A stretch of 64,000 bases of DNA from Bombyx mori (taxonomy: Eukaryota; Arthropoda; Insecta; Lepidoptera; Bombycidae). Shown here one piece after another: positions 1-12,089 of this stretch; positions within the stretch are counted from its first letter, which is position 1, and every line of letters starts with the position of its first letter. The position numbers and the translations under genes are program-made. The stretch spans positions 5,642,001 to 5,706,000 of the forward strand of contig NC_085109.1 of NCBI RefSeq assembly GCF_030269925.1. Reading direction: 5' to 3'. The notes under the pieces were generated by a model. The model saw only the letters and a list, made by a program, of their open reading frames with translations. It had not been told where the DNA came from and searched no databases.

Positions 1-1289
1 ATATCCGTTTAAAAACAAGAAACCAAAACAATAGTCTATTAGTTGACTATTTAAATATTTAATGCAATATAGAACTTATTGCTTTACCAATAAGTAAGGT
101 TCTTCCGTAAAATATAAAGTATTCGAATTTATTTATACCTATTCTTCTTTTATTTAGTTTCAAAATGTTGTATCTCTTGCACATTAATGTAGACGTTTTG
201 TTGAAGGTTGTTTGCCGTCATTACTACGTGAGTTTTATAGTTTCTAACTGGCGACCGACCATACATTGTGTTAGGTGTTGTTCCATTTTCCCGTTACAAT
301 ATCATATTATCTGCTCGGCAAAGGCACTTTCTGAATGCTCTCAAGGCATTACGCTTTTGCCCGCATTTAATTACACCAAAAAAGTTTAGTATGTCGGATT
401 GTAAGCTTAACGATATTTCTGATGCGAAGCGTTAATCCAGCTTAAAAGGCGAAACAGCGATCATGCAATACAACTAAGATTTTGACCTCATATCTCCAGT
501 GGATAGCAGCATTTATATGCAATCTCTCCCACTAATACAATAAACATAATATATATTATACTGATGTAAACTTTAAGCCAGCTAGGTGTCATCATCTTGT
601 CCGTTTCTACGGTATAGCTGTTATATGTCGAGTTCGTCCGCCACGCGTCTGAAATTAAACAATAAAGTCGTAATTTTCGATGTAAGATACCTTATTTTCA
701 TCGATATTAATTCCTGGAGTGCGCCTGACTTGCCACGCCTTGTGTGGGTGGAGCAGCTGGGTTTACTATTTTCGCTAGCTCCTCGATAACTGTGAGAAAT
801 TTTGCTCTTTCTGTAATATGTATTCGACGGAGTAGAAAACCGTTTTCTTTAAAAAAATAATTACTGTATTACAATTATTCCTTTACTAAAATCATAGAAA
901 TACGTCTAGACCTACATCAAATACTTTAGCAGTAAAACAACAGTGGGTCATAAAGAATGTTTTCTGAAACTTTTGTTTGTTTAATAATCGCTAATTTGGA
1001 ACCAGACCCGGAGTGTTAAAAACAAATAACTTAATGTCATTAGTGATAATGATATAAATCCACACACCTACAACTCTATCATATGTATATTAAGAAAGCA
1101 AAAGAAAACAATTTAATACTTTATGTTGTTATTCCTAAGAAGACATTCTTGTTTCTCGCGTAAATTTGTACAAACACAAATATAAGGTCTCGTAAAAACA
1201 ATGACATTGTATGTAAGAGATAAAACATTACAACCTTAAAATAGTTGGAAGAATGCCAAAGAAGCTAAAAATTAAGTTAAAAAACAGAC
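1..1289. other. AT-rich region without recognisable feature
   Basis: No repeat family, splice-bounded exon or conserved frame recognised. Short frames at 165-389 and 586-789 look random. Confidence 0.4.
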
Positions 1290-1478
1290 CTAAAACCACC
1301 CAATATGGAAGTTCAACAGATCAATATTTCTATTACTGTAAACTCGTATATAATCATTAGACATTTTAATATTTCTGTCGATTATACCAAATGAGAAATT
1401 CACTTTTCCACGTTCCAATTTACAATCGATGGACAAAATGATATTAAAACTGGTCTCTTCCTTAGTCAGATAATACAA
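1290..1478 (-). other. Unidentified open frame, minus strand
   Basis: A 62-codon frame with a protein-like composition (charged N-terminal half, then SNDYIRVYSNRNIDLLNF). It has no recognised motif and no clear splice acceptor. It could be another exon of whatever gene carries the lipocalin-like exon, or chance. Confidence 0.15.
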
Positions 1479-1682
1479 TATGAATTTAACGTAGCTGTGT
1501 GCTGCGTACTAATAATTGAAACCGGTTTCATTCGTCGCGTCCAAGGTTGTTTGTGTTCGTAGCGCTCATGGCCTAAATATGTAAATGGCAATGGGTGACA
1601 TCATCAACGCTACAAGTACTCGTTAAATCTGATAGTTCATATTTACGCTTGTTTTGGTTTTCAAATGACGTGATGTGACAAA

Positions 1683-1800
1683 TCGGTAGGCAGCGGCTTG
1701 GCTCTGCCCCTGGCATTGCTGAAGTCCATGGGCGACGGTAACCACTCACCATCAGGTGGGCCGTATGCTCGTCTGCCTACAAGGGCAATAAATATATATA
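1683..1800 (+). repeat. LINE 3'-tail fragment (GGTAGGCAGCGGCTTGG family)
   Basis: Carries the run ggtaggcagcggcttgg, then gggcgacggtaac and caatAAATATAT at its end. The same 3' tail occurs at 12862-13258 (minus), 18846-18950, 34968-35085 and 43990-44220. It is a widespread lepidopteran non-LTR 3' end. Confidence 0.65.
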
Positions 1801-2017
1801 TAAAATAAAAACATTAGCATTACCAGCTGACGCTATGGATAAGACTGGTGCCGCATCAAGCTACCCGTCGTCTGTGTTTTGGAACGCGAAAATCGTTTCT
1901 AAAATAACTAACAATGATATTACTTCATTTGATAGAATTGGAATTATATTTATGGAAACTTACCGACATTAGTTCATATGGAATGGAATTTTATTAATGG
2001 AAACTTACTGTTTCTAA

Positions 2018-2229
2018 AGCCTTGTTCGGACTAGGCGAGTATTTTAGTCGAGTACCGAGTAATTTAGTGGCTAAGCTACTGGCTACCCGCCCGAAAAAAT
2101 AGAACAAAATGGATTGACTTGACTCAATTATTTACTAACCTACTCGACTAAATTTTTGGTGCTCAGACACATTTAGCTACTAAATTACTCGGTACTCGAC
2201 TAAAATACTCGCCTAGTCCGAACAAGGCT
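2018..2229. mobile_element. PIF/Harbinger-like MITE with long inverted repeats
   Basis: The two ends are inverted copies of each other for about 55-60 bp with few mismatches (left begins AGCCTTGTTCGGACTAGGCG). The element is flanked by TAA on both sides (2015-2017 and 2230-2232). The 3-bp TWA duplication is typical of PIF/Harbinger. It is 212 bp long with no coding capacity. Confidence 0.75.
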
Positions 2230-2568
2230 TAACTATATCATCAGACGGTAATATTTTCAAATTTATTCCCATAAAATTGCTACTAACGACTTGGAACTAA
2301 GGCGAAAATATCACTCTGGTCTTAGTGGGCTGTCTCTGGACAAATAATATGTTTTATAGTGCGTAATTATACTTCAACTCTCAATTAACTGAATTCAAAA
2401 GATTTTTACCAGTGTAATATGAAACAACTTCAACATTTCAGACTGATCTACGTGTCTTATGCTAGTGTTCCAAAAGATTCTATCTTGAAGGACAAAAAGA
2501 AGTAACATATCTGAATTATTTTTCCCTAATATTCGAAAATCCCATCGGCAATGCTTATGAAAACAACT

Positions 2569-2737
2569 TACGTAAGCATAATCAGTATTCGTCGTTATTA
2601 TATACCATGTAGCTGTTGGTATATAGTCTTTGTTTCCTGGCTCCAATGATATTCGATCCGCAAAAACATTCCCATAAATATCTTCGGAGTTGTAATAAAA
2701 TTGTTTTTGTCCGCCCGAGAGAGACATCCTTAAATAC
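2569..2737 (-). CDS. Possible lipocalin-like internal exon
   Basis: On the minus strand an open frame runs to TDYAY and is followed at once by a perfect GTAAGT donor (complement of 2563-2568). The peptide ends in TATWYIITTNTDYAY, which resembles the strand carrying the TDY motif of insect lipocalins (bilin-binding protein, Lazarillo, apolipoprotein D types). The upstream border is unclear; an AG lies at about 2735. I could not identify neighbouring exons, so this may be a relic or one exon of a gene extending either way. Family assignment is from motif memory only. Confidence 0.3.
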
Positions 2738-2739
2738 GC

Positions 2740-4165
2740 AATAAAACTCTCTCCCTAAGAAGTATTTTTCCTTGAAACTTTACGTATATCTTATATCTGA
2801 GGGTGTGGAGATTTTTCATTTTTACGATTTAACAATTGTTATCTCGATTTTATAGTTCGATTGATCGAGTCTTCTGCATCATTTTATATTTAAATGAAGC
2901 TCAACAACACTAAATTATATTTGGACGTGAGTCAGAGTTGTGATATGATTTTAAAGGTCATTCATTTAACATAACAAACGTTTTATTATCGCACATATTA
3001 TTCTGAAATAAAAAAAAATCTTCAAAGAATTAACGTATCCCTATCTATAAAATATGTTATATCTATGTTTTTGCAAGATATATTGTGTCGATTTTTGATT
3101 CAAAACTGTAGATAATATTATTAAAATTATATTATTTTATAGTACGGCTTCATGGATGCAAAATACGGAACAGTGTCATTATCGTACCTCTAAAGGTCAA
3201 ATGCGAACTTCAATGTAAATCAGAATTTATTTTCTAATCGGACTGGACGCAACGGGCCAAAACTGAACCCACACAATGATATATGTTATTTATTTAAAAG
3301 TTAAATTCAAACAGAAGATGGTACTCAATTTATCTAGGCTAATCATTTTTATATTAACGACGTAATAATGACTTATTCAGTTACAGTCCATAAAATGTTT
3401 AATATACGATAATGACATAGTTGTTTACCTATGAGGAAATTTTGAATTTTCCGAACTAGATATTACTTTTTTCATGTGAGTTCGACTCTCTGTATCGTCA
3501 TTATTTTGAATGGAATTTTCGTTTATTTCAACTGCTCCATGTCATTGTGTCACTTAACTCTGCCGCCTCGTGAATTAATCCAATTTGCCACTTGTCAGCT
3601 ATTAAGATGTGTGTATGACTTGTTTGTTGAGTAATAAAGGAAACTGGGATAGGAATGTTTTTTTTTTAATACATTTATTTCTTAAACTGCTCAGCTTATA
3701 ACCTTATCAACCGCTGATCCTTTTAAAAAACTGTTTGCTATACAAAAGAAAAGTTATAGATCCTCACTAATATTATGTTAAAATTTTCTTTTACTTCGAA
3801 GTTTTATTTGCATGTTTCAAGATCATTTTAAATGAATATAATGGTTGTGAATGAATCAAATCGAAGCTACGTACGTAATACATACAATCAACAATGAATA
3901 CAATTACAATTACTGAGAATTATCGTTTCACATTGTCAGGTGTTTTCCTACTTTGACTGAGCGATTGTTTCGCTTGTTTCTGCTATAGTGATTTAGTAGA
4001 ATAACAATTCGATTCTTAACTCAGCGGCTGACTGTAGATCGGTACATGGTTTGGTTGGCATGAGTATAATGAATATGTGCAACAACGCAGACTTAGTTAA
4101 TTGAATGAAACTAGATGCAGCTACGTTTGAAATTCTTCCTTTAAAAAACTTGTCGAATCAATTTC
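2740..4165. other. AT-rich region, nothing recognised
   Basis: No repeat or exon recognised on either strand. Confidence 0.35.
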
Positions 4166-4169
4166 AAGA

Positions 4170-4640
4170 ATGTTTTTACACGCTTTATATTAGCTTCACT
4201 TGTATGTATGTTCGTATGTTTGTAACTGACTCCTTTAGACGCGATTTTGACCCACTTTAAACGGCCAGATTTCATTTAAACTTTGTAGATTTATCGAGGA
4301 TCGATGACAATTCAAAATAAAAAAATTGAAATTCAAGTAAAAAATGAAAAATAAATCATAGTTTAAAAAAACTAAAACACACACTTTATATAAAATTCAA
4401 CTAAAAAATAGAAAATAAATTTTAATAAATTTAAATTGAAAATAGTGTAAAAATATATATATTTTATTGTAAAAAAAGCGTGGGGTGCACGTTGTTATTA
4501 GTTATAAATATTTTTCTGACAGATATTAGTAGAAGAATTATTATTTCAATAATATCTTAAAATGCTTAATTTTCATTTTATTATCTTAATTTTATATAAA
4601 GCGTGTTTTTTAGTTTTTTTTTTTACTATTATTTTTTCGT
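4170..4640. repeat. AT-rich element with ACACGCTTTATA ends, copy 1
   Basis: Begins near ACACGCTTTATATTA and ends with its approximate inverse, TTATATAAAGCGTGT. It shares an internal order (gattttgacc, gatgacaattcaa, gtggggtgcacg region) with 44448-44900. It looks like a non-autonomous DNA element with no coding capacity. Confidence 0.5.
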
Positions 4641-5048
4641 TCCAAGATTAAACCGGTCAGATAATATTCTGTTATCTAATTCGGGCAAAAAAAACACTAT
4701 ATGTTTCCGCCAGCTTATCTGAATACATATTGAAAATAATTGGTAACGGCATAAAATTATTCAATCTTTGCGCGGAATTCTTCGTGTGCATTTAATATGA
4801 AAAAACGCACAAACAAATAGATCAAAACTGTTTACGATTCTATTTAAGAATAGGTAGAAGACTAGATACTCTGTTAACTACAGAGCAAGCGGCTTTGTTT
4901 GCTGTGTAAATCCAATCTATAAATACTCGTATAGCTTTATCTCGCTTCATAGATGACGTAAGACTTCGCCCAGAATTTTCGAATATTTTTACACTGTAAT
5001 TCATTTCTACAATATGTTGACTGTGTTAATTATCAACGTAATTTATAA

Positions 5049-5298
5049 TTTTTTTTTTATGGCTTAGATGGGTGAACGAGCTCACAGCTCACCTGGTGTT
5101 AAGTGGTCACTGGAGCCCATAGACATCTACAACGTAAATGCGCCACCCACCTTGAGATATAAGTTGTAAGGTCTCAGTATAGTTACAACGGCTGCCCCAC
5201 CCTTCAAACCGAAACGCATTACTGCTTCACGGCAGAAATAGGCAGGGCGGTGGTACCTGCCCACGCGGACTCACAACAGGTCCTACCACCAGTAAAAA
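5049..5298 (-). mobile_element. Bm1 SINE, 5'-truncated
   Basis: Begins with the oligo-T complement of the tail, then ttgcttagatgggtg-type sequence, and ends at ctaccaccagta. The tRNA-like head is absent. A typical truncated Bm1 copy. Confidence 0.85.
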
Positions 5299-5871
5299 TA
5301 TATATAAATGGCCAATCGTGATCATACATACATATACAGGATGTATTTTATAGGATTAATTTCCAAAAACGGAGGAGACTATATTAATGGGAATTCCTGA
5401 TACCTAACATTCGGTCGTAAAACAATATTATACCAAAATTTTTAACACGCCATATATTTCGACTTAATTACACGTAGATATGATTTAGTCTCCTTTCCTT
5501 CATACTGCGGGTACAAAGATGAACTCTCTTATGCTACAGGTGTAAATAAATGAAACTAAGTTCGATCGTAAATATTGACACCTAGATTAAGATTCCTACT
5601 ACGTGTTAAGGTTTCCCTTATATATAATACTATTGATGTTTTGTGAACATGGAAATAAATGAACTGTTTAGCTTTTTTTTAAATCAATAACGTTAAAGCT
5701 CATTGAAGAAAGAAATAGAAGTGAAACCTGTTGACAAAATGTTAAAAGACAAGACTAAAATGTTTCAAGACAAACAAGGATATTTCAATGCTGAACGTAA
5801 AATACTGGATATGCAACAATCATCTATATAATTCACACATACGGTGCTATAAAGTCACTTAAGCAATTTTT

Positions 5872-6128
5872 TTACTGGTGGTAGGACCTCTTGTGAGTCC
5901 GCACGGGTAGGTACCACCGCCCCGCCTATTTCTGCCGTGAAGCAGTAATGCGTTTCAGTTTGAAGGGTGGGGCAGCCGTTGCAACTATACTGAGACCTTA
6001 GAACTTATATCTCAAGGTGTGTGGTGCATTTACGTTGTAGATGCCTATGGGTTCCAGTAACCACTTAACACCAGGTGGGCTGTGAGCTCGTACATCCATC
6101 TAAGCAATAAAAAAAATAAAAAAATTTT
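5872..6128 (+). mobile_element. Bm1 SINE, 5'-truncated
   Basis: Runs from actggtggtaggacctc to the A-rich tail after ctaagcaataaaa. It lacks the tRNA-like head. Confidence 0.85.
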
Positions 6129-6454
6129 TTTTTTTGTTAAAACTGTACTGAGTATGAGAAAATACATTTTTTAATCGTTATCAGCGAGATATTTGCTTTT
6201 ACTGAAGTTTAAAGTTTTAGTTTAAATATTATCGTTTTTTATTTCTTTAGTCTAGCAAAAATATATAAGAACTAAGTACATATAATAAAATGTCGAATTT
6301 TCTAACGTTTCTCTTGAAAAATTACATAATTTGCATAAGTGACGTGATCGCACCGTCTGTGCGTATGTACATATTTTACGCGAACACTAGAAACTATGCT
6401 TCTATTGACATTAACAATATTTTCGATCAATGTATACGAATAGCAGTTGCAGCA

Positions 6455-7334
6455 TCTATATATTAATACGTGAAGCAAAAACTTTGTATCCCTTTTTACG
6501 AAAATTGCGTGGACGGAGGAACTTTTGAAGTCGTCGTGGCCTAACGGATAAGACGTCCGGTGCATTCGTGTTGAAGTGATGCACCGGTGTTCGAATCCCG
6601 CAGGCGGGTACCAATTTTTCTAATGAAATACGTACTCAACAAATGTTCATGATTGACTTCCACGGTGAAGGAATAACATCGTGTAATAAAAATGAAACCC
6701 GCAAAATTATAATTTGCGTAATTACTGGTGGTAGGACCTCTTGTGAGTCCGCACGGGTAGGTACCACCGCCCCGCCTATTTCTGCCGTGAAGCAGTAATG
6801 CGTTTCGGTTTGAAGGATGGGGCAGCCGTTGTGACTATACTGAGACCTTAGAACTATATCTCAAGGTGTGTGGCGCATTTACGTTGTAGATGTCTATGGG
6901 CTCCAGTAACCACTTAACATCAGGTGGGCTGTGAGCTCGTCCACACATCTAAGCAATAAAAATAAAAAAAAAAAAAAAAGAGTATGAAATCTTCCACACT
7001 TATAGAGAATATAGAGAAGAAGTGCACAATGCTAATATATTTTTAAAATAATGCATAAAAGATACATTAAATCAATAAAGAAAACACTACACACACTACA
7101 TACCATGTATTTGATGCACGCACGCATGCATACTATTTATTGTCAAACTTTTGTTCTTGACGTCTGTTGTCAAATTGAGAATAGACTAAATATTGTTTGT
7201 CTTTATTAATATTTTTAAAATTGTAGTCTTGGCGAAATTTGTGATTATAGAAGTGCAAAATACAATCATAATAGTGTACAAACTTACAATTCCAATTAAT
7301 TATAGTCGAATTTCGACTACTGCGGGACCTCTAG
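6455..7334 (+). mobile_element. Helitron-like element (TCTATATATTAATACG...CTAG), split by Bm1
   Basis: Two halves, 6455-6520 and about 6981-7334, make one copy of the family seen uninterrupted at 20424-20840. It begins with TC, ends with CTAG before T, lacks inverted repeats and codes for nothing. Its right end lies only 27 bp before the Ly6-A exon at 7362, so the acceptor's pyrimidine tract is all that separates them. Confidence 0.7.
6530..6980 (+). mobile_element. Bm1 SINE, full length
   Basis: The head carries Pol III box A-like gtggcctaacggataag (6536 on) and box B-like ggtgttcgaatcccg (about 6587), then the Bm1 body and an A-rich tail (6956-6979). It is inserted inside the Helitron-like element 6455-7334. 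Confidence 0.9.
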
Positions 7335-7361
7335 TATTGATAAACCTACTTTCGATTTCAG

Positions 7362-10300
7362 GCTATTGCATCAAGTGCTACCAATGTAACAGTGAACAGG
7401 ATAAGAACTGCGGGGACCCGTTCAAGAGCGCCAAACCCCCAGTAGTAAGTATTCTGAAATAAGACCTTACAGTCATAGAGAAATACCAGAGCGTGGTAAA
7501 AAATTAAGATATTGATGCTGGGACAGAATGCTATGCGAGTTGAGATGAGGTTGTTACTACCGTAGATGATGGGACAGCGGTTGATGTGCAGTAAAGCTTG
7601 CGGTTGTTTCCGCTGATCATTATTCGTCGAAAGCCTAAAAAAGCAAACGAATTATTCAATAAAAAAAAAGTAAGCTGAATTACTTCTACTAGACGATGAC
7701 ATCTTGTTGTGTCTTTAAAGCGCTTAGTTACCCTCAATTAAGAAAAATAGTTTTATTATTCGCTAATAGGTGTCGGGAAGAGTTGATTATTGAAAACACG
7801 AATAAAGTAACATTTTCTGAAAATAAATCGTAGCTAGATCGATTTATCGCCCCCGAAATCCCCTGTACACTAAATTTTATGAAAATCGTTGGAGCCGTTT
7901 CCGTGATTCAGATTATATATATATTAATATACAAGAATTGCTCGCTTAAAGGTATAAGATAAGATAAAGCGTGTTATTATGCATTTTTCATAACCGGAAG
8001 TAATTGAAAATCTGCATTTACTAATTCTCTAGAAAATTAATATATCGTGAAACCGCTATCAAATTATGCGGTTGGAAATTTGACTGTAGTTATTACATTA
8101 TTAAATTTACTACGAAATTATATTAAATGTGGTATTTAACCCACAATCACAACCCGGTGAGTTTCTCGTGTGATCTTCTCAGTTGGTCGCTGTTCGGAAC
8201 CGGTGTTAAAATTCAGCGAAGGATTGCTATTGCTAGGGTAGAAGCTAGCAACCTCTCTCAGACTAAGCCCCGTGAGCTTTTTTTAAATATGTTTAAATGG
8301 CTCAACGAGCTGATAAGCATCTCTTGTTAAGTAGTTAGCGGAGACCATAGACATCAAATAAGTCCATCGACCATCAACAAGGGATACTTAACCCTGCGGG
8401 CTCACAAGACGTCCTACTATCTATATCTTCTATATATGTATATATAAATGAATTGCTGTTCGTTAGTATCGCTAAAACTCGAGAACGGCTCGACCGATTT
8501 AGCTAATTTTGGTCTTGAATTATTTGTGGAAGTCCAGAGAAGGTTTAAAAGGTAGATAAATATGAAAATGCTCAAAATTGAAAAAAAAAATGTTTTTCCT
8601 TTGATGTTTCTCCCGTCGGACGGATTTCTTTTGTTTGCTTTAAGTTTATTTTATAAAACAGTTTAGGTCTTTTATTTATCGATTGGGGCACTACGAAGTC
8701 TGCCGGGTCAGCTAATCAGTAATAAAAGTCTCTCCCACCAACCAAAGGCAAGGCCAGAATAGGCCGACAAAGCGACCAACAGTAAGGTAGGCAAAAAAAT
8801 AAGCGTCCTACAAGTACTTTGACCTCGCACAGAAAATCAGTTTTACTTAAATAATATTTTTCATTTTCGCTTGCATTGGCTATATTGTGATTGACAAATT
8901 AAAGAGCGTGGTATGGAGATGTATGGAAATGGGGTAGGTAGGGAGGAAGAGGTCGACCGAAGCTGACATGGATAGAGTGTGTGAATGACGATATGAGAGA
9001 GAGAGAGAGAGAGAAGTGAGTGTTGAGATTACGGCTGATAGAAGAGAATGGAATAGAAAAGTCGTTGTGGCCTAAAGGATAAGATGTCCGGTGCATTCAT
9101 ATCCAGCGATGCAACGGTGTTCTAATCCCGCAGACGAGTACCAATTTTTCTAATGAAATACGTACTTGACAAATGTTCACGATTGACTTCCACGGTGAAG
9201 GAATAACATCGTGTAATAAAAATCAAACCCGCAAAATTATAATTTGCGTAATTACTGGTGGTAGGAGTGGTGTGAGTCCGCACGGGCAGGTACCACCACC
9301 CCGCCTATTTCTGCCGTAAAGCAGTAATGCGTTTCAGTTTGAAGAGTGGGGCAGGGGTGGGCTGTGAGCTCGTCCTCGAAAATTCGCTGTTCCGACACCA
9401 CCTAATGGGATAAAGTGGGGACAAAAAAGACGAATCAATATTGAGGACCAGCTACATTTTTATGAATACTTTTTCAGGAATGCAACACCCAGGATTCGAT
9501 TAACTTCAATACGCTCTACCTGCGCAACATTCTGCCTGTCGAAGTCTTGAACAGCGTTACGGGAGCTCCTAGATACTGTCACAAGATCGTCATGAGTGAG
9601 TTTTATGAACTGAATTTTTTTTTTAAACCATTTTGATTTGAAACTCGATACTAAAAGGAGACATTAAAAAGTAACAAATGTACCTATATGTGTTCAGGAT
9701 TTGGTCTGTAAGAGAACCTCTTCTTAACTATTCGCTTCTATCCCTTGTAAGCAGTGCTGTTTTTTTCATAGTACCGGTTGGGGTACCGGAAACTTAATAC
9801 AAGAACGCCTTCCCATTTTTAAGCTCTAGAAAGGCATTCTACCAACTGATAGACATCGCAATCTGAATAGCGTCACACATCTTGAAACGTGTGGTCGAAG
9901 TTAGAATTAAATACATATTGCATGACGGCTGTTAATTCATCCCAACGGCGGATCCAGGGGGGGTCATGGGGGTCATGACCCCCCCTGAGCTAGTTCCAGG
10001 ACTTGAACTAACTTGGACTAATTGAAGAACATCATGATTTATTTATTATCTATTGTTATCAAAATTAAATTATAAGTTCTTAATTTGCCCACGACTATGT
10101 GACCCCCTCCTGGCGCCAAAGCTGGATCCGCCCTTGATTCATCCCTTGGTTGACGAAACTACGTATTAGAAATACACATTACATCGTCTCGTACGGAATA
10201 ACAATACTACCAATAGGTTGGCATACTTAACTGTCGATGCGGGCTTTTATATTTTAACGTGTTGTTTATGTTAGATATAAAGAAATATGTGAACAGTATA

Positions 10301-11104
10301 TATTATAAACGTTGGTTTTTAAAAGTAAACGGAACTATGCATGCTTTCTAATAAAAGAAATGACGAACAAGGAATATACTGCCGTGAAGCAGTAATGCGT
10401 TTCGGTTTGAAGGGTGGGGCAACCGTTGCAACTATACTTGAGACATTAAAACTGATATCTCAAGGTGAGTGACAGCATTTACGTTCTAGATGTCTATGGT
10501 CTCCAGTAATCACTTAACGCCAGTGGGCTGTGAACTAGTGCACGCATCTCAGCAATAAAAAAAATATAAAAAATTTTTTTTTGTAAAATTTCTCGACGTC
10601 GCGTAACATATTTTTTTCTTAATAATAGAATATTCCTAAAGAAATAATGATTTATAGTATATAATTACGTACTTCATTAATGTACTCCTTTTACTCTATA
10701 AATTCTTGATCAATATACGCTTTAATAGATAGAAGACTTATAATAGTAATTATATACGAAGGGTTTTTATAATCGCCGATTTCAAATAATGCGTATTTTG
10801 GGGTTCCGACCCTTTTTTCCGAGTCGAACGGTGTTAAAGATTCAAGGTTAAATTCGAATAACTGTTCACTTTTACAGAGAGCGGAACTGTTGTCCGTACT
10901 TGCTTGGATGTCAACCCCAACGATTCCCAGCACACCTGCCGAGTTGTCGAGCTCGCCTCCAACACCGCGATCGCTGACAGCGCGAAGGTCAAGTCCTGCG
11001 CTGTGTGCAACAAGGACAACTGTAACGGAGCTGGATCTATTTCCTTCTCTCTCCCACTGGCCACATTCGCTCTGATCGCTACGTATTTCGTTTTCAAACA
11101 ATAA
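7362..11104 (+). CDS. Ly6-A: Ly6/uPAR (three-finger) protein, partial at 5' end
   Basis: Three coding exons are visible: 7362-7444, 9478-9595 and 10878-11104 (stop TAA 11102-11104). Each has AG/GT borders (donors GTAAGT and GTGAGT) and the phases agree (1 in, 0, 1). The joined part gives about 141 residues with the Ly6 cysteine pattern: CYQC near the N terminus, NCGDPF, then EC, YC, RTC, HTC and a closing CAVCNKDNCN. A hydrophobic tail follows (SLPLATFALIATYFVF), as expected for GPI anchoring. The signal-peptide exon must lie upstream, because the first visible exon needs a phase-1 donor; I could not find it. Insect relatives include quiver/sleepless, boudin and bero-type proteins, which act at the cell surface on channels, septate junctions or neurons. 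Which of these it matches is not decided here. Introns carry Helitron-like, Bm1 and hAT-MITE insertions. Confidence 0.85.
8145..8285 (+). repeat. Decayed jockey LINE 3'-UTR fragment
   Basis: Divergent match to the stretch 'gtttctcgccggatcttctcagtgggtcgc...ccccgtgagctc' seen in better copies at 31159-31375 and 39495-39700. Confidence 0.5.
8429..8715 (+). mobile_element. Helitron-like element (ends gccgggtcagCTAA)
   Basis: Begins TCTATATATG and ends in gggtcagCTAA. It shares its whole length with 41557-41846 on the other strand. Non-coding; within Ly6-A intron 7445-9477. Confidence 0.65.
9058..9380 (+). mobile_element. Bm1 SINE with internal deletion
   Basis: Has the tRNA-like head (gtcgttgtggcctaaagg) and body, but jumps from 'ggggcag' to 'gggtgggctgtgagctcgtcc', so about 110 bp of the 3' half and the tail are lost. 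It ends about 100 bp before the Ly6-A exon at 9478. A (GA)n run (about 8995-9013) lies just upstream. Confidence 0.8.
9944..10136. mobile_element. hAT-like MITE
   Basis: The ends are inverted (GGCGGATCCAG at left, CTGGATCCGCC at right), with GGGGGTC/GACCCCC runs inside. ATTCATCCC flanks both sides (9935-9943, 10137-10145), containing the 8-bp duplication expected of hAT. It is 193 bp and lies in the last Ly6-A intron. Confidence 0.75.
10378..10575 (+). mobile_element. Bm1 SINE 3' fragment
   Basis: Starts at ctgccgtgaagcagtaatg and runs to the A-rich tail. Inside the last Ly6-A intron. Confidence 0.8.
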
Positions 11105-11385
11105 TTTCGATTCTATATATATTTTTTACTTTTAGTTTAACGCACCAAAACATAGGTAATGAATGTCGGTTTGGGCGTGCCAAACAGCGTTCTCTCAGCC
11201 CCTAATCTAGTACTCACTGAGAAGAATTCTAAAGAATTTATTGTGAATCTCAGTTCATTTTCATACATCTGTCCCCATCTACACGAACGAAAATGTTGTT
11301 CATTAAAGAACTGATTTTAAAAAAAACCTGGTAGAATTCGCAGTATTGTTTGAAACAGTAACGAAAATTCCATTTTAATTTACGA

Positions 11386-11830
11386 AATAAAAAATGTTTC
11401 ATAAATTTATCCAATATACCAAATAAACCTAAAAAAGTTGTTAACAGTTTTTTTTGTTTATGTAAAATACTTTTTAAAACAGTGTACTTGTACTAAAGTA
11501 ATTTTACGTGTTTACGTATTGTTATATAATATATACTTGTTGTATTAATGTATCGGGCTTATTCTTAGATGACAGAGTGCCTAAGTATTTCATATTAAAT
11601 TGTTATAAAAGTTGTTGTTAGTACTTACTTCTTTTGTAGGTGCATTGGAAGATATTAAGAGAATCATTAGATACAAGAATTCTGTCAACGTGCACATTTA
11701 ATTTGTTAAAAATAATGAGAATGGTTTATTTACTTTTAAAGCATTTATTTGTGTATTCATATTTATGTGAACTCTTTGAGTTGTAAGTTTTATTTGTAAT
11801 AAAAAATAATGAAAATTGTGGTTTTTTTTT
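11386..11830 (+). terminator. Polyadenylation signals of Ly6-A
   Basis: AATAAA occurs at 11386-11391 and again at 11798-11803. The second is followed within 15 bp by a GT/T-rich stretch (tgtggttttttttt), the usual downstream element, so the 3' UTR may be about 0.7 kb. Confidence 0.45.
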
Positions 11831-12089
11831 TCAGAAAAATATCGGCAGTAATGTTATTTATCCTCTAACCTAGCATCGATCTAATTAGGATTGATAACTC
11901 TTAAATAATTTCGTAGGAATTTGCTGTTTGAACGATATCTAATTCCTTTTCACGATGCATCAAAATTCGTACCCATATGAATTAACTACATTAAAATATA
12001 ACTTATGGCATAAACATAATGTTGCTGTATGGTTTGGTAGCGACACTTTCGATTTTACCGTGACACATTCCTTCCACTAGATTCATCTA

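Noticed and set aside
165..389. MLYLLHINVDVLLKVVCRHYY followed by GTGAGT as the missing Ly6-A signal exon
   Set aside because: The donor would be phase 0, but the exon at 7362 needs phase 1, and the peptide is not a convincing signal sequence.
6530..6605. tRNA gene (box A and box B present)
   Set aside because: It is the tRNA-like head of a Bm1 SINE, continuous with the Bm1 body and oligo-A tail, and no complete cloverleaf is evident.
10691..11101. Two long minus-strand frames over the last Ly6-A exon
   Set aside because: Antisense shadows of a GC-richer coding exon; the plus-strand frame has the cysteine pattern, splice acceptor and GPI tail.
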